A DNA stretch of 64,000 nt from Xiphophorus maculatus (taxonomy: Eukaryota > Chordata > Actinopteri > Cyprinodontiformes > Poeciliidae), in assembly GCF_002775205.1 (NCBI RefSeq), contig NC_036456.1, forward strand, positions 9,699,463-9,763,462, in the 5' to 3' direction. How positions within the stretch are numbered: position 1 is the stretch's first letter; each line of letters starts with the position of its first letter. The notes under the pieces are model-generated. The model was given only the letters and a program-made list of their open reading frames with translations. It searched no databases and was not told the origin of the DNA. Shown here piece after piece: positions 29,101-48,600 of the stretch. Made by a program: the position numbers and the translations under genes.

Positions 29101-29690
29101 TCCAATGACTGATTCATCACAGTGAAGGTGAGATATCAACTACCATTGAGTTACAATCTCGTCATAAAAACCCTATTAAATAGTAATAATAATAAAAAGA
29201 AAAAGATTAACCCTCATAAATCATCCAAAACTGAGACAAACATTCAAGAAAGACACTGAGACTGATTTATATAGCAGCTTTCTCTTAAGATGTTCGTCCA
29301 ACAGGACTAGTTGTAGTAGGATGGGTTTAATGAGTTTCTACTGTTCATGTCGGTTACATTCACCTGCTTCCACACGATGACCCAACACGCCACATGCTCA
29401 GCTCATGTGAACATGTGATGGATATATTATTCTACTTCTCACTAAAAACTTTGCAGTTCTGTTTGTCTCTGACAAAAAAAACCCCAAATGAACCAAAGAA
29501 GAGAGAAAGAAAATCTGCAGATATTAAAGACGTTGATAATTACCTGTATAAAGCTTATTCCCTGCCTTTCTTGCTAGTGAGGATTTTTTTAAATTTAACT
29601 TTGGCTAAAATCCAACGTGAGGTAATTATTACTTTCACAATTGCACCGAACAATAAAAAAAATCCAACATCTGCCCCGAAAGATGGAAGC
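26200..29690. other. Intergenic region between MFAP3L and AADAT
   Basis: About 3.5 kb with no recognised gene or RNA. It consists of A/T-rich sequence with scattered short open frames lacking family resemblance. The AADAT 3' UTR occupies its right edge; an ATTAAA read on the minus strand near 29326 is one possible polyadenylation signal. Confidence 0.6.
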
Positions 29691-29695
29691 TCTGG

Positions 29696-37698
<8,003 letters not shown>

Positions 37699-38100
37699 GA
37701 CTCCTGTGAAATTACACAAGCATGAAAACATAAGGCACTTTTCCTCTGCAGATGAGAAGTTCAGATCCAGGTTCCACGATAAACGTAGAGAACAGTCTGC
37801 TTTGTTTTCGTGAGTTATTGCGTATTTTGCATTCTCAGTAGAACTGAAGAGCAGAGAGAAGAACTATATTTGACATGCTCTGTTTTCAGCATGAGTTCAA
37901 CTGTGTACACTTGGAGGAAACCAGCTCGCATTGAAGGAACGTATCAAGGAAATAAATCGTGTTGGGTTAAAAACGAGAAACTTGGCTACACATTGGTAGA
38001 TAGCATACGAAGTTGTTATTACAGCCACGCTCATCTACACATAACTGACCTTAGAGTGTCCCGGTGGATTCTGGTCAATGTATTTCTTCAACGTGCATAC

Positions 38101-38143
38101 CTGCAGTGATCAGCGGCTGTGTGCCTGCGCTATATTATCCGGG
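38101..38143 (-). other. aadat: Candidate AADAT non-coding exon 2 of the leader
   Basis: 43-bp segment between the minus-strand acceptor GTTTGTTTTCCAG and donor CTGCAG/GTATGC, without ATG. It fits as a 5' UTR exon between the promoter-proximal exon and the exon starting at 37703. Confidence 0.45.
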
Positions 38144-38235
38144 CTGGAAAACAAACACCAACGACAGATTTATGACCCACACTTCCGCTTGAACAACTAC
38201 AGCCTTATTCTGTAAAGATGGCTGTTAAGCCTCAC

Positions 38236-38330
38236 CTGGTTGGAAACGACGTTGTGCTTCGGGCGTCGTGTCTGTCAGCTTTCCTTGTTTCGTCCATTAG
38301 GGGGCAGCAGCGTACCGTTTTCATTGACAG
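38236..38330 (-). other. aadat: Candidate AADAT first (non-coding) exon
   Basis: The minus-strand sequence ends AACCAG/GTGAGG at 38236, a strong donor, within the CpG-containing block next to the INO80B promoter. The 5' limit is inferred. Confidence 0.45.
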
Positions 38331-38702
38331 GAAACGGAAATGACCAGAAATACGTCCGTGTTGATAGCTTAGCCCATCTTAGCATAACGTTGCTAATCTG
38401 CTACAGTAGATGCTAATATATATATATTTTAGTTCAGAACATCCCTGTTAAACTATTTTTCCCCCGAAAATAGAGGAAAACAGTTTTCTTTAACTCGAGC
38501 AGCTGATTTGTGTGTCGCGTCAGAGCCTAATAATCCCAAACGACAACAAATGTGGTGCTGAACAGCCGCTGGTGTCGGTTAGGCTGAACAATGGTCGCAG
38601 GTATTCTGCCGCGGTAAGGAACCGAGTTTTAGAGAGTTCTACGTGCCACAGTGAAACCTGCGTTGACATGTAGAGCCGCAGACGTTGGTTTCCGTAGCTC
38701 CA
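38236..38702. promoter_or_regulatory. Divergent promoter between AADAT and INO80B
   Basis: Fewer than about 470 bp separate the inferred AADAT first exon (minus) from the INO80B start codon (plus). The block is locally CpG-richer and lacks an obvious TATA box near either start, typical of a housekeeping bidirectional promoter. It is inferred from geometry. Confidence 0.55.
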
Positions 38703-41700
38703 ATGGGAAAAAGGAAAGACATGATTCATCCCAGGTTTCTTGGTAAGTTGCGGATTATTTATTCATGAAAACGTAACTCAATCATATTGCGTTATATTGT
38801 GGTTGGCACGCCATCAAAGGAGAATCGGTCCCCGCGTGTTCTCATGAGATGGTAGATTAAAAACAAGAATAAAATAGAAAAATAAACAGCAGTTTTATTC
38901 GATTTATTTGTCAATATGATAGGTTTAATTGAAATCCAAAATAATAGAAATATAAAATGAGAGGCTTCCCGTTTTCTGATACCAACATCCAATCCTCAAC
39001 TTGTGCTCCAGTGACGTCACTGACGCATATGGTAGGATGGACTGTTTTCAACATTCGCCACACGATAAATACATGCAATAAAAAGCTTCTGTTGTACATA
39101 TTTTCAATCAAACATATCAACAATTTTGAAGGGATTTGAATATTATAGCCGCAGATTTAGGTGCCCGACTTTCTTATTTCTGTTTTATCACTATTTGTTT
39201 TTATTTTAAACCTGAGGGAAAAAAAATGAAACCAAAGTTCTTAGTTTAACGTAAATATTAAATCACCGCTTGTTGTTTGTTTTATTTGTTTCCTTATGTA
39301 AACATATAATTACAACAACATCTGTGACGATAACTAATTTTGCTGGACGATGAATTGTCCCAGAAGTCATTGCGATAACGGCTCATATTATTGTTTTGAT
39401 ATCGTTTTCACGTACTATAATGGCAAAAGGCGTCATAATGCAATTCTGAGAGATCAATAAACTTTAAATTATAGTGAACATTTAACACTGGAGCTGGAAT
39501 ACATTTAAAATATCCAAAATAAATAAACAAAACAACAAATAAAATGAAGTCTTTGTAAACAAAGAGTAGTTGAAACCAGTACACCAGACTGAAGACTTTT
39601 CTTGTCAAGTTTTTCTGTAGAGAGAGAGAAAAGAGAAAAATGACAATTCATACAAATGGAAATGATTGAGCTTGTTTAAATTTATCATGTGATTAATTAA
39701 TTCACTGCTTATTGCGACAGGCCTATGATTCAATTCAGTAATATTACAAACGTTTCAATATGTTTTTTGGTCTTTGTGTCTGTTTCCTGTTCCCTGCAGG
39801 CGAAGGCAGCTCCAGTCTGCACAGCATCCACAAGCGGAAGCACAAAAAACACAAGAAGCACAAGAAGAAACACCACGGCTTTGTCGAGGCCCCGGAGCCC
39901 CAGCCCATCCCTGTCCCCATCCCGGTCCCCGTCCCTCGGCCGCCGTCTCAGTTCAGACTGAAGATCAAACTGGGGGGCCAGACTCTGGGCACCAAGAGGT
40001 TTGCTAGCTTCACGTCCCTACTGCTAACATCTCTGTTTATTCATCTGGATACACGATCACTTACTGGGATTGCGTCCCGTTCCAGTGTTCCCACCTTCAC
40101 CGTCCATCCTGGCGTGGCTCGCCCTCCCTCACCGCTGATGATCCTCGATAACGACGTGGACGATGAAGACGAAGACGATGATGACGATGAGCCCTCCGTA
40201 CCTTTGGAGCAGTACAGAGCCTGGTTGGGTAGGTTACATTAAACGCCTAATGCATGAATTAATGGGCCAAAGTCCATTTTGCTATTTTGAGGAAGAAACC
40301 ATTAGCTGAGGAAATAAACAAGTTTTACATGTCAGAAAAGTTGCGATAATCAGTTTATAGGTATTTCTTTGGTTTATACTGTCAGTGACAGTATTAGTGT
40401 CCATCAATCCAAGTTAAACTGCCATACAATATGGCCTTACAATCAATGAAAAATGATCATCTAATTCCTGATCCACCGACCTTTTCGGTTGTTGCCTGAG
40501 GGAAGTAGCTTGCAAACACACTGATGTGTGACAGTTAGGTAGTAATGATGGCTGCCTTCTCTCTCTGAATCTTTTTCGTTGGATGTCAGATGAAGACAGT
40601 AACATGGCTGCGTCCCCTCTGCCAGACATGGACTCCGACTCCATGCTGGGCAGGCCCGTGGACGAGGAGGAGCGGTGGCTGGATGCTCTGGAGAAGGGCG
40701 AGCTCGATGACAACGGAGAGTTGAAGAAAGAGATTGACGAGTCCCTGCTCACCGCCAGACAGGTGAGGTGGAGAGCAGGGACGATGGAAAACAAAACGTG
40801 TTATTTATGTATATATATATGTGTTTTATTTTGCAGTTGGGGCCATTAAGGTTGGATGAAAGTGGGTGGAACAAATTACAACTTTCCTTTTAACATTCTC
40901 CCTTTAAATCGCGATAAGATACACTACTACGGTTTATTTGTGCATTTCAGCAACAAGACAGTTCAAAGTGCTTGACACCATAAAAACATTACAGCAAATA
41001 ATCATAAAAAAATTGCATTTTAACAATATGCTATGATAATCTTATTACTTGTTATAACTTGTGCTAGAAGTAGCATGTCAATGTTAAATATGAGGGGTCC
41101 AAGGTTTAAACCTTGTGGTACCCCATGCGTATAGTTTGTGTTTTTAACATAAAAAGGTTGTAGAATTCTGGATATTTTTGTAAATCACCATAAACCCATC
41201 CTGATTCATGAAATCAGCCTTGTCTTTATGACCCATTTCTTGGCGTTCCTCTTCAGAAAGCCCTCCTGCACAAGCAGCAGAGCCAGCCTCTGCTGGAGCT
41301 GCCCATGGGTTACAAGGAGAAGGAGATGACGGCCGAGATGATGCAGAAACGGGAGGAGAGAGCCCGGAAGAGGCGTCTGCAGGCGGCCAAGAAGGCCGAG
41401 GAGAACAAGAACCAGACGATCGAGAGACTGACAAAAACCAGCAAGGCCAAGATCAAAAGCCTCAAAGAGAGGAAGTCCAAGCAGAACCAGTGTCCCATGG
41501 TTCGCTACAGCGACTCGGCGCGGGGAATCGCCATCTCCTTCCCCGCGGGCGTTCCCACGCCGGTGCCGGCTCCTCCTCCGCCTCCGCCGGCGGCTCCGGT
41601 GAACTGTGGCGTGGCTGGGTGCACCAACTTCAAAAAGTACTCTTGTTCTAAGACCGGGGTTCCTCTCTGCAGCCTGGAGTGCTACAGGAAGAACCTGCAG

Positions 41701-41721
41701 CTTGCGCAGAGCGCGGCTTGA
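38703..41721 (+). CDS. ino80b: INO80B, INO80 chromatin-remodelling complex subunit B
   Basis: A nuclear subunit of the INO80 nucleosome remodeller (yeast Ies2 homologue; PAPA-1/ZNHIT4) that stimulates its ATPase. Five exons: 38703-38742, 39800-39998, 40086-40228, 40590-40762, 41257-41721. The total is 1020 nt, 339 aa (human 356). Exon 1 starts MGKRKDMIHPRFLG. A Lys/His-rich basic tract (HKRKHKKHKKHKKKHH) precedes a PIPVPIPVPVPRPP insert. Then come LKIKLGGQTLGTK, VPTFTV, an acidic Asp/Glu run, VPLEQYRAWLDEDSN, EERWLDALEKGELDDNGELK, and the REERARKRRLQAAKKAEENK and NQTIERLTKTS helix. The C-terminal HIT zinc finger shows Cys in NCGVAGCTNF, YSCSKTG and LCSLECY. Acidic and basic blocks and the finger match the family in order. 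Confidence 0.96.
38743..39799 (+). other. INO80B intron 1
   Basis: 1.06 kb, largely A/T-rich, containing MITE copy B. No additional exon was seen. Confidence 0.8.
39322..39725. mobile_element. TAGGCCTGTCACAA-type MITE, copy B
   Basis: Starts CTGTGACGATAAC (worn) and ends ATTGCGACAGGCCTA. It has the same orientation as copy A. It ends 75 bp before INO80B exon 2, inside intron 1. Confidence 0.75.
39999..40085 (+). other. INO80B intron 2: 87 nt, in frame, no stop
   Basis: The donor is GTTTGC, weak at positions +3 to +5. The intron is a multiple of three and open in frame, so retention would insert 29 residues between the GTK and SVPTFTV segments without changing the rest. Human protein lacks such an insert (from memory). 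Confidence 0.85.
40933..41150 (-). mobile_element. L2-like LINE tail and associated LINE fragment in INO80B intron 4
   Basis: CAGCAACAAGACAGTTCAAAGTGC (two words, antisense L2 tail) is followed by a stretch resembling the fish LINE phrase 'gaccaag.ttgaaccctgtggaac' near 41090-41130. Confidence 0.5.
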
Positions 41722-42130
41722 GCCATTACGTTTGTTCTTCACATCGGACACCCTGATGTGAATGGTATATTTTTGAACTTGATGTCTTTTTGAGAAATGA
41801 ATTCATTTTCAGTGTGGCGTGACTTCTCAACATGGTCTTTTTGTCTCTGTTACTGCGTTTGTTTGTTTTTTAAACCATCATACTTCAGTGCTGCAAATGT
41901 TTGTACCAAAATGTAACCAAATATTTATGATTTCTATCATCATGACTACAGAGAGGAGGAGGAGGGTTTTTTTCTCCAGGTTCTGCCAAATGTTGACGAC
42001 ATTTTGGTTATTGTTAAACATATTTTACACTCTGAATTATGTTTCAAAACTCAACGGAATCAAGTAAATTTATCTTGAAACAATCAAAGGTTGTGGCATT
42101 TTATTGTCAAATAGTGTTTTATTATGTAAC
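41722..42130. other. Convergent 3' UTRs of INO80B and INTU
   Basis: No canonical plus-strand AATAAA was seen after INO80B; AGTAAA at 42063-42068 is a possible weak signal. Minus-strand AATAAA occurs at 42105-42100 and 42123-42118 for INTU. The two transcripts therefore end within about 100 bp of each other or overlap. Confidence 0.5.
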
Positions 42131-42562
42131 AATTTCCCATACAAAACTGTACAAAACTTTAAATTAACAACACATGTTTACTGCTTTGTAAAAAAAAAAA
42201 AATCATCAGTCTAGCTTTACTGGATGGAGATTCATGCAGCAGCGTTTTTCTTTTTCACTGGTTTAGGGTTGTAAAGTTCACAGCACAAAACCGACAGGTC
42301 AGCTGGTCAAAGTGGAAAGGAGGTATTCGTTCGTCGGGAAGCTCACTGTGCGTTCACGGTGAGAAAAAAAAAAAAAAAAAGGCACTGCAACGATCCGACC
42401 TGAAGTTGAAACGGCCTCAGTCATGCTCCACTGCTTATCTGCAGAAAAAACATGTGGAAAGCAAAGACGGAAAGAAAGAAAAACAAACTCTACAGCACAG
42501 AAAAAGAGCAGCTGTTTGGTTTTTCTTGAGATTGTGCAGGAAGTCTTCATGTCGTCGACGCA

Positions 42563-42674
42563 TCATAAACCCAAACCGAAGGACAGTCTGAAGGCCATCT
42601 CCACGGGAACCTCCGGCACCGAGTCGTGGAAGCAGACGTAGAACTCTTGAGGAACCGGCTCCAGCAGCATCCTC
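42563..42674 (-). CDS. intu: INTU last coding exon
   Basis: Acceptor TTCCCAG, then [37 protein letters not shown] and TGA at 42565-42563. It corresponds to the C-terminal longin-like domain ending of human INTU. Confidence 0.94.
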
Positions 42675-45600
42675 CTGGGAACCAGAACAAAGCAAAGATG
42701 TTTATCCTTAAAAGGCTCGGAACCGAGGACGAGCGTCCTGATTTAAAACCCCCGTCAAAGAGGAAGTGTCTGTGTTAGCAGCTCCGTTTGAAGTGAAAGT
42801 TTTGTTTGTTTTAAAGATCCTAGATTATGAGAAGACATGTTCATATTATTCAAGAGCTTTAAATATCTGTGAACCTCCTGCCTGTTTCTCACACACAGTA
42901 AAGGTTCGGTATTTTGTGTGTTTGGACCCAGACGTACCCTATTACCCAGTAAGTCATGGTGGGGGCGGGTTTCCTCTGGTCGGTCCAGTTCTCCGGCTTG
43001 CACTGAAACAGAACCCCGTGTTCTTTAACCGGGCCCAGACCCCAGCCGGACCTCTGAGAACGATCTGCTGCACGGCAACCCTGCACGACACGAAGCAACG
43101 CAGAGAGTCACGCGATGTCACCGAGCGGGCAGGAGACGCAAAGGATGCTGGGAAGAAAACGAGCTTCTCTATTTGATTGTAAGACACAAACATATGCAAA
43201 GTTTTCTCCTTCAAATGCAAAACAAACAAAACAGAGGCAAATATTTGCAGCGTTTCTCAAAATGCCGGCTTTTCAATTATATGAAACTCTTTAGCCATTG
43301 TTGTCCAACACTGCAAAAACAAAACATCTTACAAAGTATTTTTAGTCTAGTTTCTAGTGCAAATATCTTCGTACACAAAACTAACTTGTAACATTTCAAC
43401 AACACAGGAGTTTTAAGTCAATAGCTTCTTAATTTTGAGGAAAAAGTATTTGTTCAATGGTCGGATTATTTCACTTATAACAAGACATTTGGCTCATGTT
43501 ATAAGTGAATTAATCTGCCAATGGAACCAGTACTTTTTTTTTTGTCAACATTAAGGAATTATTCACTTAAAACAAGCTCTGATTTCTCTCTGAAAAGTTG
43601 CTTGTAAGTCAGTTTTGTCTCATTTCATGTATTTTAAGATATTTTCACTAGAAACTGGACTAAAAATACTTTTTTAAGAGTTTGTGTTTTTGCAGTGAGA
43701 TGGAAAATATCGCGCTCATTTCAGTTTATCATGCGATTAAGTGATTTATCGCTCATTGCGACGGGCTTAGTATTTCACTGGCATTTAATGTGGCAACTGG
43801 ATGCAAATTAAAGCAGAATTAGAAAGACATTTTTAAAAAATGTCAAAATCTTGATAGAAGCCCAACTGATTTGGGTACGCGTCCCCTCACCCTGGCCGGC
43901 AGACTCTGCTGGAAGGCGGCGCGTATGGAGAGGCAGCAGTGGTGGAAGTTGCGTATGAGCTGCGGGTGGATGGAGCCGCTGAGCTGAGCCACTTCTCTGT
44001 GAGTGGGAGCGATGAAGATCCCCTGCACCGTCTCCATCAGGACGTAGTGAAACAAGGTGTTCTCCGTACCCGAAGTCAGTCTGTCACAGATAACACAGTG
44101 ATCTGTTTTGACACAAACGCGACCAAACACATAAAGTCACGCAGGAGGCGATTTGTTCTGCATTACTTTATGGTGTTGTACGTTTCCTCCGTCTCCCTGG
44201 CAGTCAGGGTTTTCTTCAGGGTCCCCAGGTAGAAAGGGTTTGGATGCTTCATCCTGGGCATCTGGACAGTAATGGGAATTAAAAAACCTCCCTGAATCCA
44301 AGGTTTGTTTTACAAAAATCGCCAGATTTGCTACCTGATCTTCCTTGAGATGGTTTGAGGATTCTAGAAATAAAACCTCACAGAAATAATTACTTTAAAA
44401 AAAATGACTTGTAGCAGAAACTCAGTCTGTTTTCTTTGTAATTTGCAAGATTACAAAGAAAGTCTCGCAAATTTTCTTTGTTTAAAAAACAGTAAATTAG
44501 GAGTGTCAAGACTTTTTGTCACATGGGCCAAATTTGTTAAGTCAAAAATACCAAGAAAGAAACAAAAAACAAAAATCAAGCACATAAAATATGTATTTTT
44601 TGTGTAGAAAGGGAATGTTATCAGTTGTAAATCCAAAACGTCAAAATAATTTTTTACATTGCAAACACGTACTTTTCAAATTCTTCTAGGCTTATTTGAA
44701 ATCACACAAACAGGATTTAGGTCACTTTCTTTCAAAAGTGCCACATAGAGCCAATTTTAATAAATTGAGTAAAAGCTAAACTGGGCAGAGCAAAGCCGTC
44801 TATTCATGTAGACATTGTGTTCCGAGTCTCTCTTAACTTTAATTAGACGCCCGAGCCGGATGTAAACCTGGCGTCTTATAATTAAGACTTTACTGCTTCC
44901 TTTTTCAGGCCATAATTTGAGTCAGCAGATTCATCTTCTCCCCTTTTTAGCTTTTGTTTAACATCTTCCAGCTCCGTTTTGTGGCTTGTTGTAACCGCAG
45001 GGTGAGTCAAGTGCAAATCAATTGGGATGTGTGACTGATAGGAGCGGAGATGTTTGTGTTTAGGAGGCAGTGAGCTGCGCTTGTAACGATCTAATAAACT
45101 TCTGCCAATTACCTTCTTTATTTCCTCAACAGGCTGGACGATCTACTAAATGAACACAACTTTATATTGTGCATATGGTGCTTATTAATTGTGCTGCAGA
45201 AGCCTGAGTGTGACTCGTCCAATAAAGCGAATAATTCTGAGTGGGGCTCTGACTCTTAACTCCACGTTGCAGTAAAGCTTCCTGCTAATTTTCCTTCATA
45301 TCATCACCTTCCTAACAAGATGGCCAATTCTTGCCAGAAGTGTTTTTTTTGTTTTTGCAATATTACCACCTTGAGTCATTTTTGGCCAAAAGTCAAAAAA
45401 TGACTGTACCTTGAAGAGGCCTGCACTGCCTCCGCTCCCATCAGATCCCAGAGAGTCCCGCCTGCCACCGATCCATCTCCCTGAGTCCGGGGTGGAGTGA
45501 GGGCTGAGACCCGGAGCTGCTGACGAACCGGACCCGGCGTCCATCGGACCCTCGCTCCCGCTGTCCGACAAGCTCCTCTGTGGGCTGGACTTGCGGGACT

Positions 45601-48600
45601 TCTCGCCGAACAGGCTGCGCCCTCTGTGCCCGGACGGAGACCCCCGAATGGCCCCGGCCAGCTTGCTGAGGACGGGGGACGAGGACGCCAGGCTGTCGAG
45701 GCGGTCCCGGGTCGTGGCGGCAGGCAGGAACCAGTCGGCGCAGGAGAGGCAGGGAGCGGACGGGACGTTCAGCCGCTCCTCCATGGCCGCCTCCAACGCG
45801 TTCAGCTGCAGGAGGGTGGCTTTCACCTGACGACACAACAGGACTTCAAGCGTCTTCATTTCAATATGGAGCCGATTAGCAGATCAGCTGCGACAAAATC
45901 CCCACCTGATCCACATAAACACAATCGGGTCCTGGAGAACCCAGGGCCGGAGACGCACACCCGCCCGCCTCCAACAGGACGCACTGCATGAAGTGCCTCT
46001 GAGGTGCAGACAGACAGACAGACAGATGAGTGTAGCTTCGCAAAAGCGGTTTTTACCGTTTCAGAAACGAAAACACAGGTTAAAGGTTTCTCTCCTCACC
46101 AGCCCCACTATGAGGAGGAAGTGTCGTCCCTGAGGCTGGCTGAAGCCCGGCGCCGTCTCTCCGCTGGCTCTCTGCTGCGGGAACACTTCTCTCCAGATGA
46201 CCAGCTGACCGACACGCTGCTCCGACGCCAGCGGCAGCAGGCAGAAGTGCTGGCAGTACAGACACACGTCCAGCAGGTTCTCCTTCGGGAGATGGTTGGC
46301 AATCAGGTAGGACTGAGGGCAGAGAGGCACAAAATGATGTAGTGGAAGGAAAAATCATACATGGCTTTAGAAAAATAAGTTAAAATCTGAAAAAGGGTGG
46401 CACACACACACACACACACATTCTTCCCCCTTTAACTTATATATACGCCTAAATAAAATCCAGAGTAATACCTTCAAACATAAATATTTAACTTAGATCA
46501 AAGCCTATTCAGTTAAACTTCACCCATAATTCCAGCTGAGTTTGATCTGAACGTGTAAAGCAGCGAAGAGACGGAATCACTCAACTGAAGCAAAAAGGCG
46601 AGTCTACAAAGACACTGACTCCAGGATGTTCAATAAGAACAGTCCACTTTGCAATCACCTCAAGTTTGTCCATCGCAAAAAAATTCATTAAAAAAAAAAA
46701 AGCTTGTGGTTGTCACTTGACAACATATTTTTAAAAATCCAAGCGGTGTGAATACATTCCCACTTTACAATTAGAGCTTCTTGTGTAAACAGTCTCTATT
46801 TTATTTGTCTGGAGCATCTGCAGGTTGCTGTCCAGACTGTAGTTTGTGCCCGTTTCCACTTTGACCCTTACCTTGTAGAACAAACAGGAGCCGAGTATAA
46901 CATAGAGACGCCTCAGGCCAAAGAAGTCCTCTGACTGCAAAAAAATATATAAAAAACGTAAATAAATATGGAGAGGTCACTTGTAATGGAGAGTTTTGTA
47001 ATTAGTTAATGCTGAAAAGGAATCAAATCTCATTAGGTAAAAAGAATCAGAGCATCAGTTGACATGAACATGCTTCCAGAAACAGGCTAACCTAACCAGG
47101 ACACATTTCTAAGCTAGCATGTATTTGTTCCTGCAACACAAGTTTCACTCATGGACAAACAAAACAAAAATCAGTTTCTGTAATCTGGAATAATTCAACC
47201 AGTCTCACCATTTCTCCAAAGTCAGAGGACTCGAAATCAGAGAGAACTGTATCCACCTCCATCTGAGGAGAACACACCCCAACGATAAATCGCCAACACA
47301 CACCACAATACAGCACTGATTGATTTTGTTTTAATTAAACACATGAACACAAGCTGCACGCCACAGCCGCACACGCGTGGCGTGAGAAGAAGCCAAACAA
47401 ACCTTAATTTCAGGAGGCAAAGTGAGCCATCGGACCGCCGGCAGTCCGTCCAGAAAAAGGCTCCCAGAAACGTCGGGCGGCGGCGGGGAGCCTTTCCTCA
47501 GGCGCCACGGCTGGATGAGCTGCTGGAAGAACAAGCAGAAGAAATGGTCCAACCTGAGGGCGTGGTCCGCCTTGCAGAACGCGCTGCAGAGGACACATTG
47601 AGGATGTCAAAGAAAAAAAATCGTGAAAGATCACGCCCCAAAATCCGAGAGAGAAGAGGTAGAGAACGACGAGAGACCGAATCCTAGAGAGACCGACCTG
47701 TTCAAAGAGCCGTACATCACCTTCAGCGTCCGCACCACGTCGCCAACCACCGTCTGCAGGGACAGCAGGGGGACCCTGCGAGAAGACAGGGATGAAGTTA
47801 AAGACACACCGGGCTGAACTCCAGCTTCAGCACAATTAGTGCTAACTCAGTGTTAGCACTATGCAGAGAAAAGGAACGAGCAGCTGGAAGCAGAACGTTT
47901 GTCTTATTCTGGTCATTGACCATTTCTGGATGTTTGACTTCAGCGAGTTTGATCAACTTCACCATTTCTACATAATCCTACATGGTTTGGAAAATTCTGG
48001 AAAAGTATTAGATTTGCTCATTTTCCCGGTGTAGAAAACTAGGGGAACATTTTTGCTTCCATTCTTTATTTCTTGCTCTTTGAGACATTTTCTCTCACTG
48101 TCTGACAAAATCAGGCCAATTAATTGATTAATGTTGTTTATCAGTTAGGATTACCAAAATTTATTTATATTTACTAAATGTCAAAAATAATAAAAGGTTT
48201 ACATACATTTATGTTTTTGGATGTCCTTCTATAAGCTTCTCACCATAGTTTACAGGAATGTTTCTGCTTCCACAGGTAACTGAGTCAGGTGACAGGTAAC
48301 AAAGGCCTTCTTAGCTCTGTTCACATGTTTTCTAAGGGACAGGGATCAGGACTTTCTGACGGCCACGCCATAATGCTGTCTTTGTTGTCCCTAAACTACT
48401 TTGTAGCTGATCTGGTAAAGGGTCATTGTCCATCAGGAATTCCTATATGAGCGTCAGCTTTGACTTCCTGGCTGATGTCTTGAGGTGGCGTTTCAACGTT
48501 CGTTACTCATGATGTCTTATGGAGTCCAAACAACATGACGATGCCAGCCTGTCCCTTCACGCTGGGGATGGTGTCTTCAAGCATTCAAGCTTCCCTCAAT

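Noticed and set aside
41206-41751. 181-aa minus-strand ORF
   Set aside because: Antisense of INO80B exon 5, whose sense frame is a clear homologue.
45591-45991. Plus-strand ORFs of 79 and 121 aa
   Set aside because: Shadows of INTU exons 12-13.
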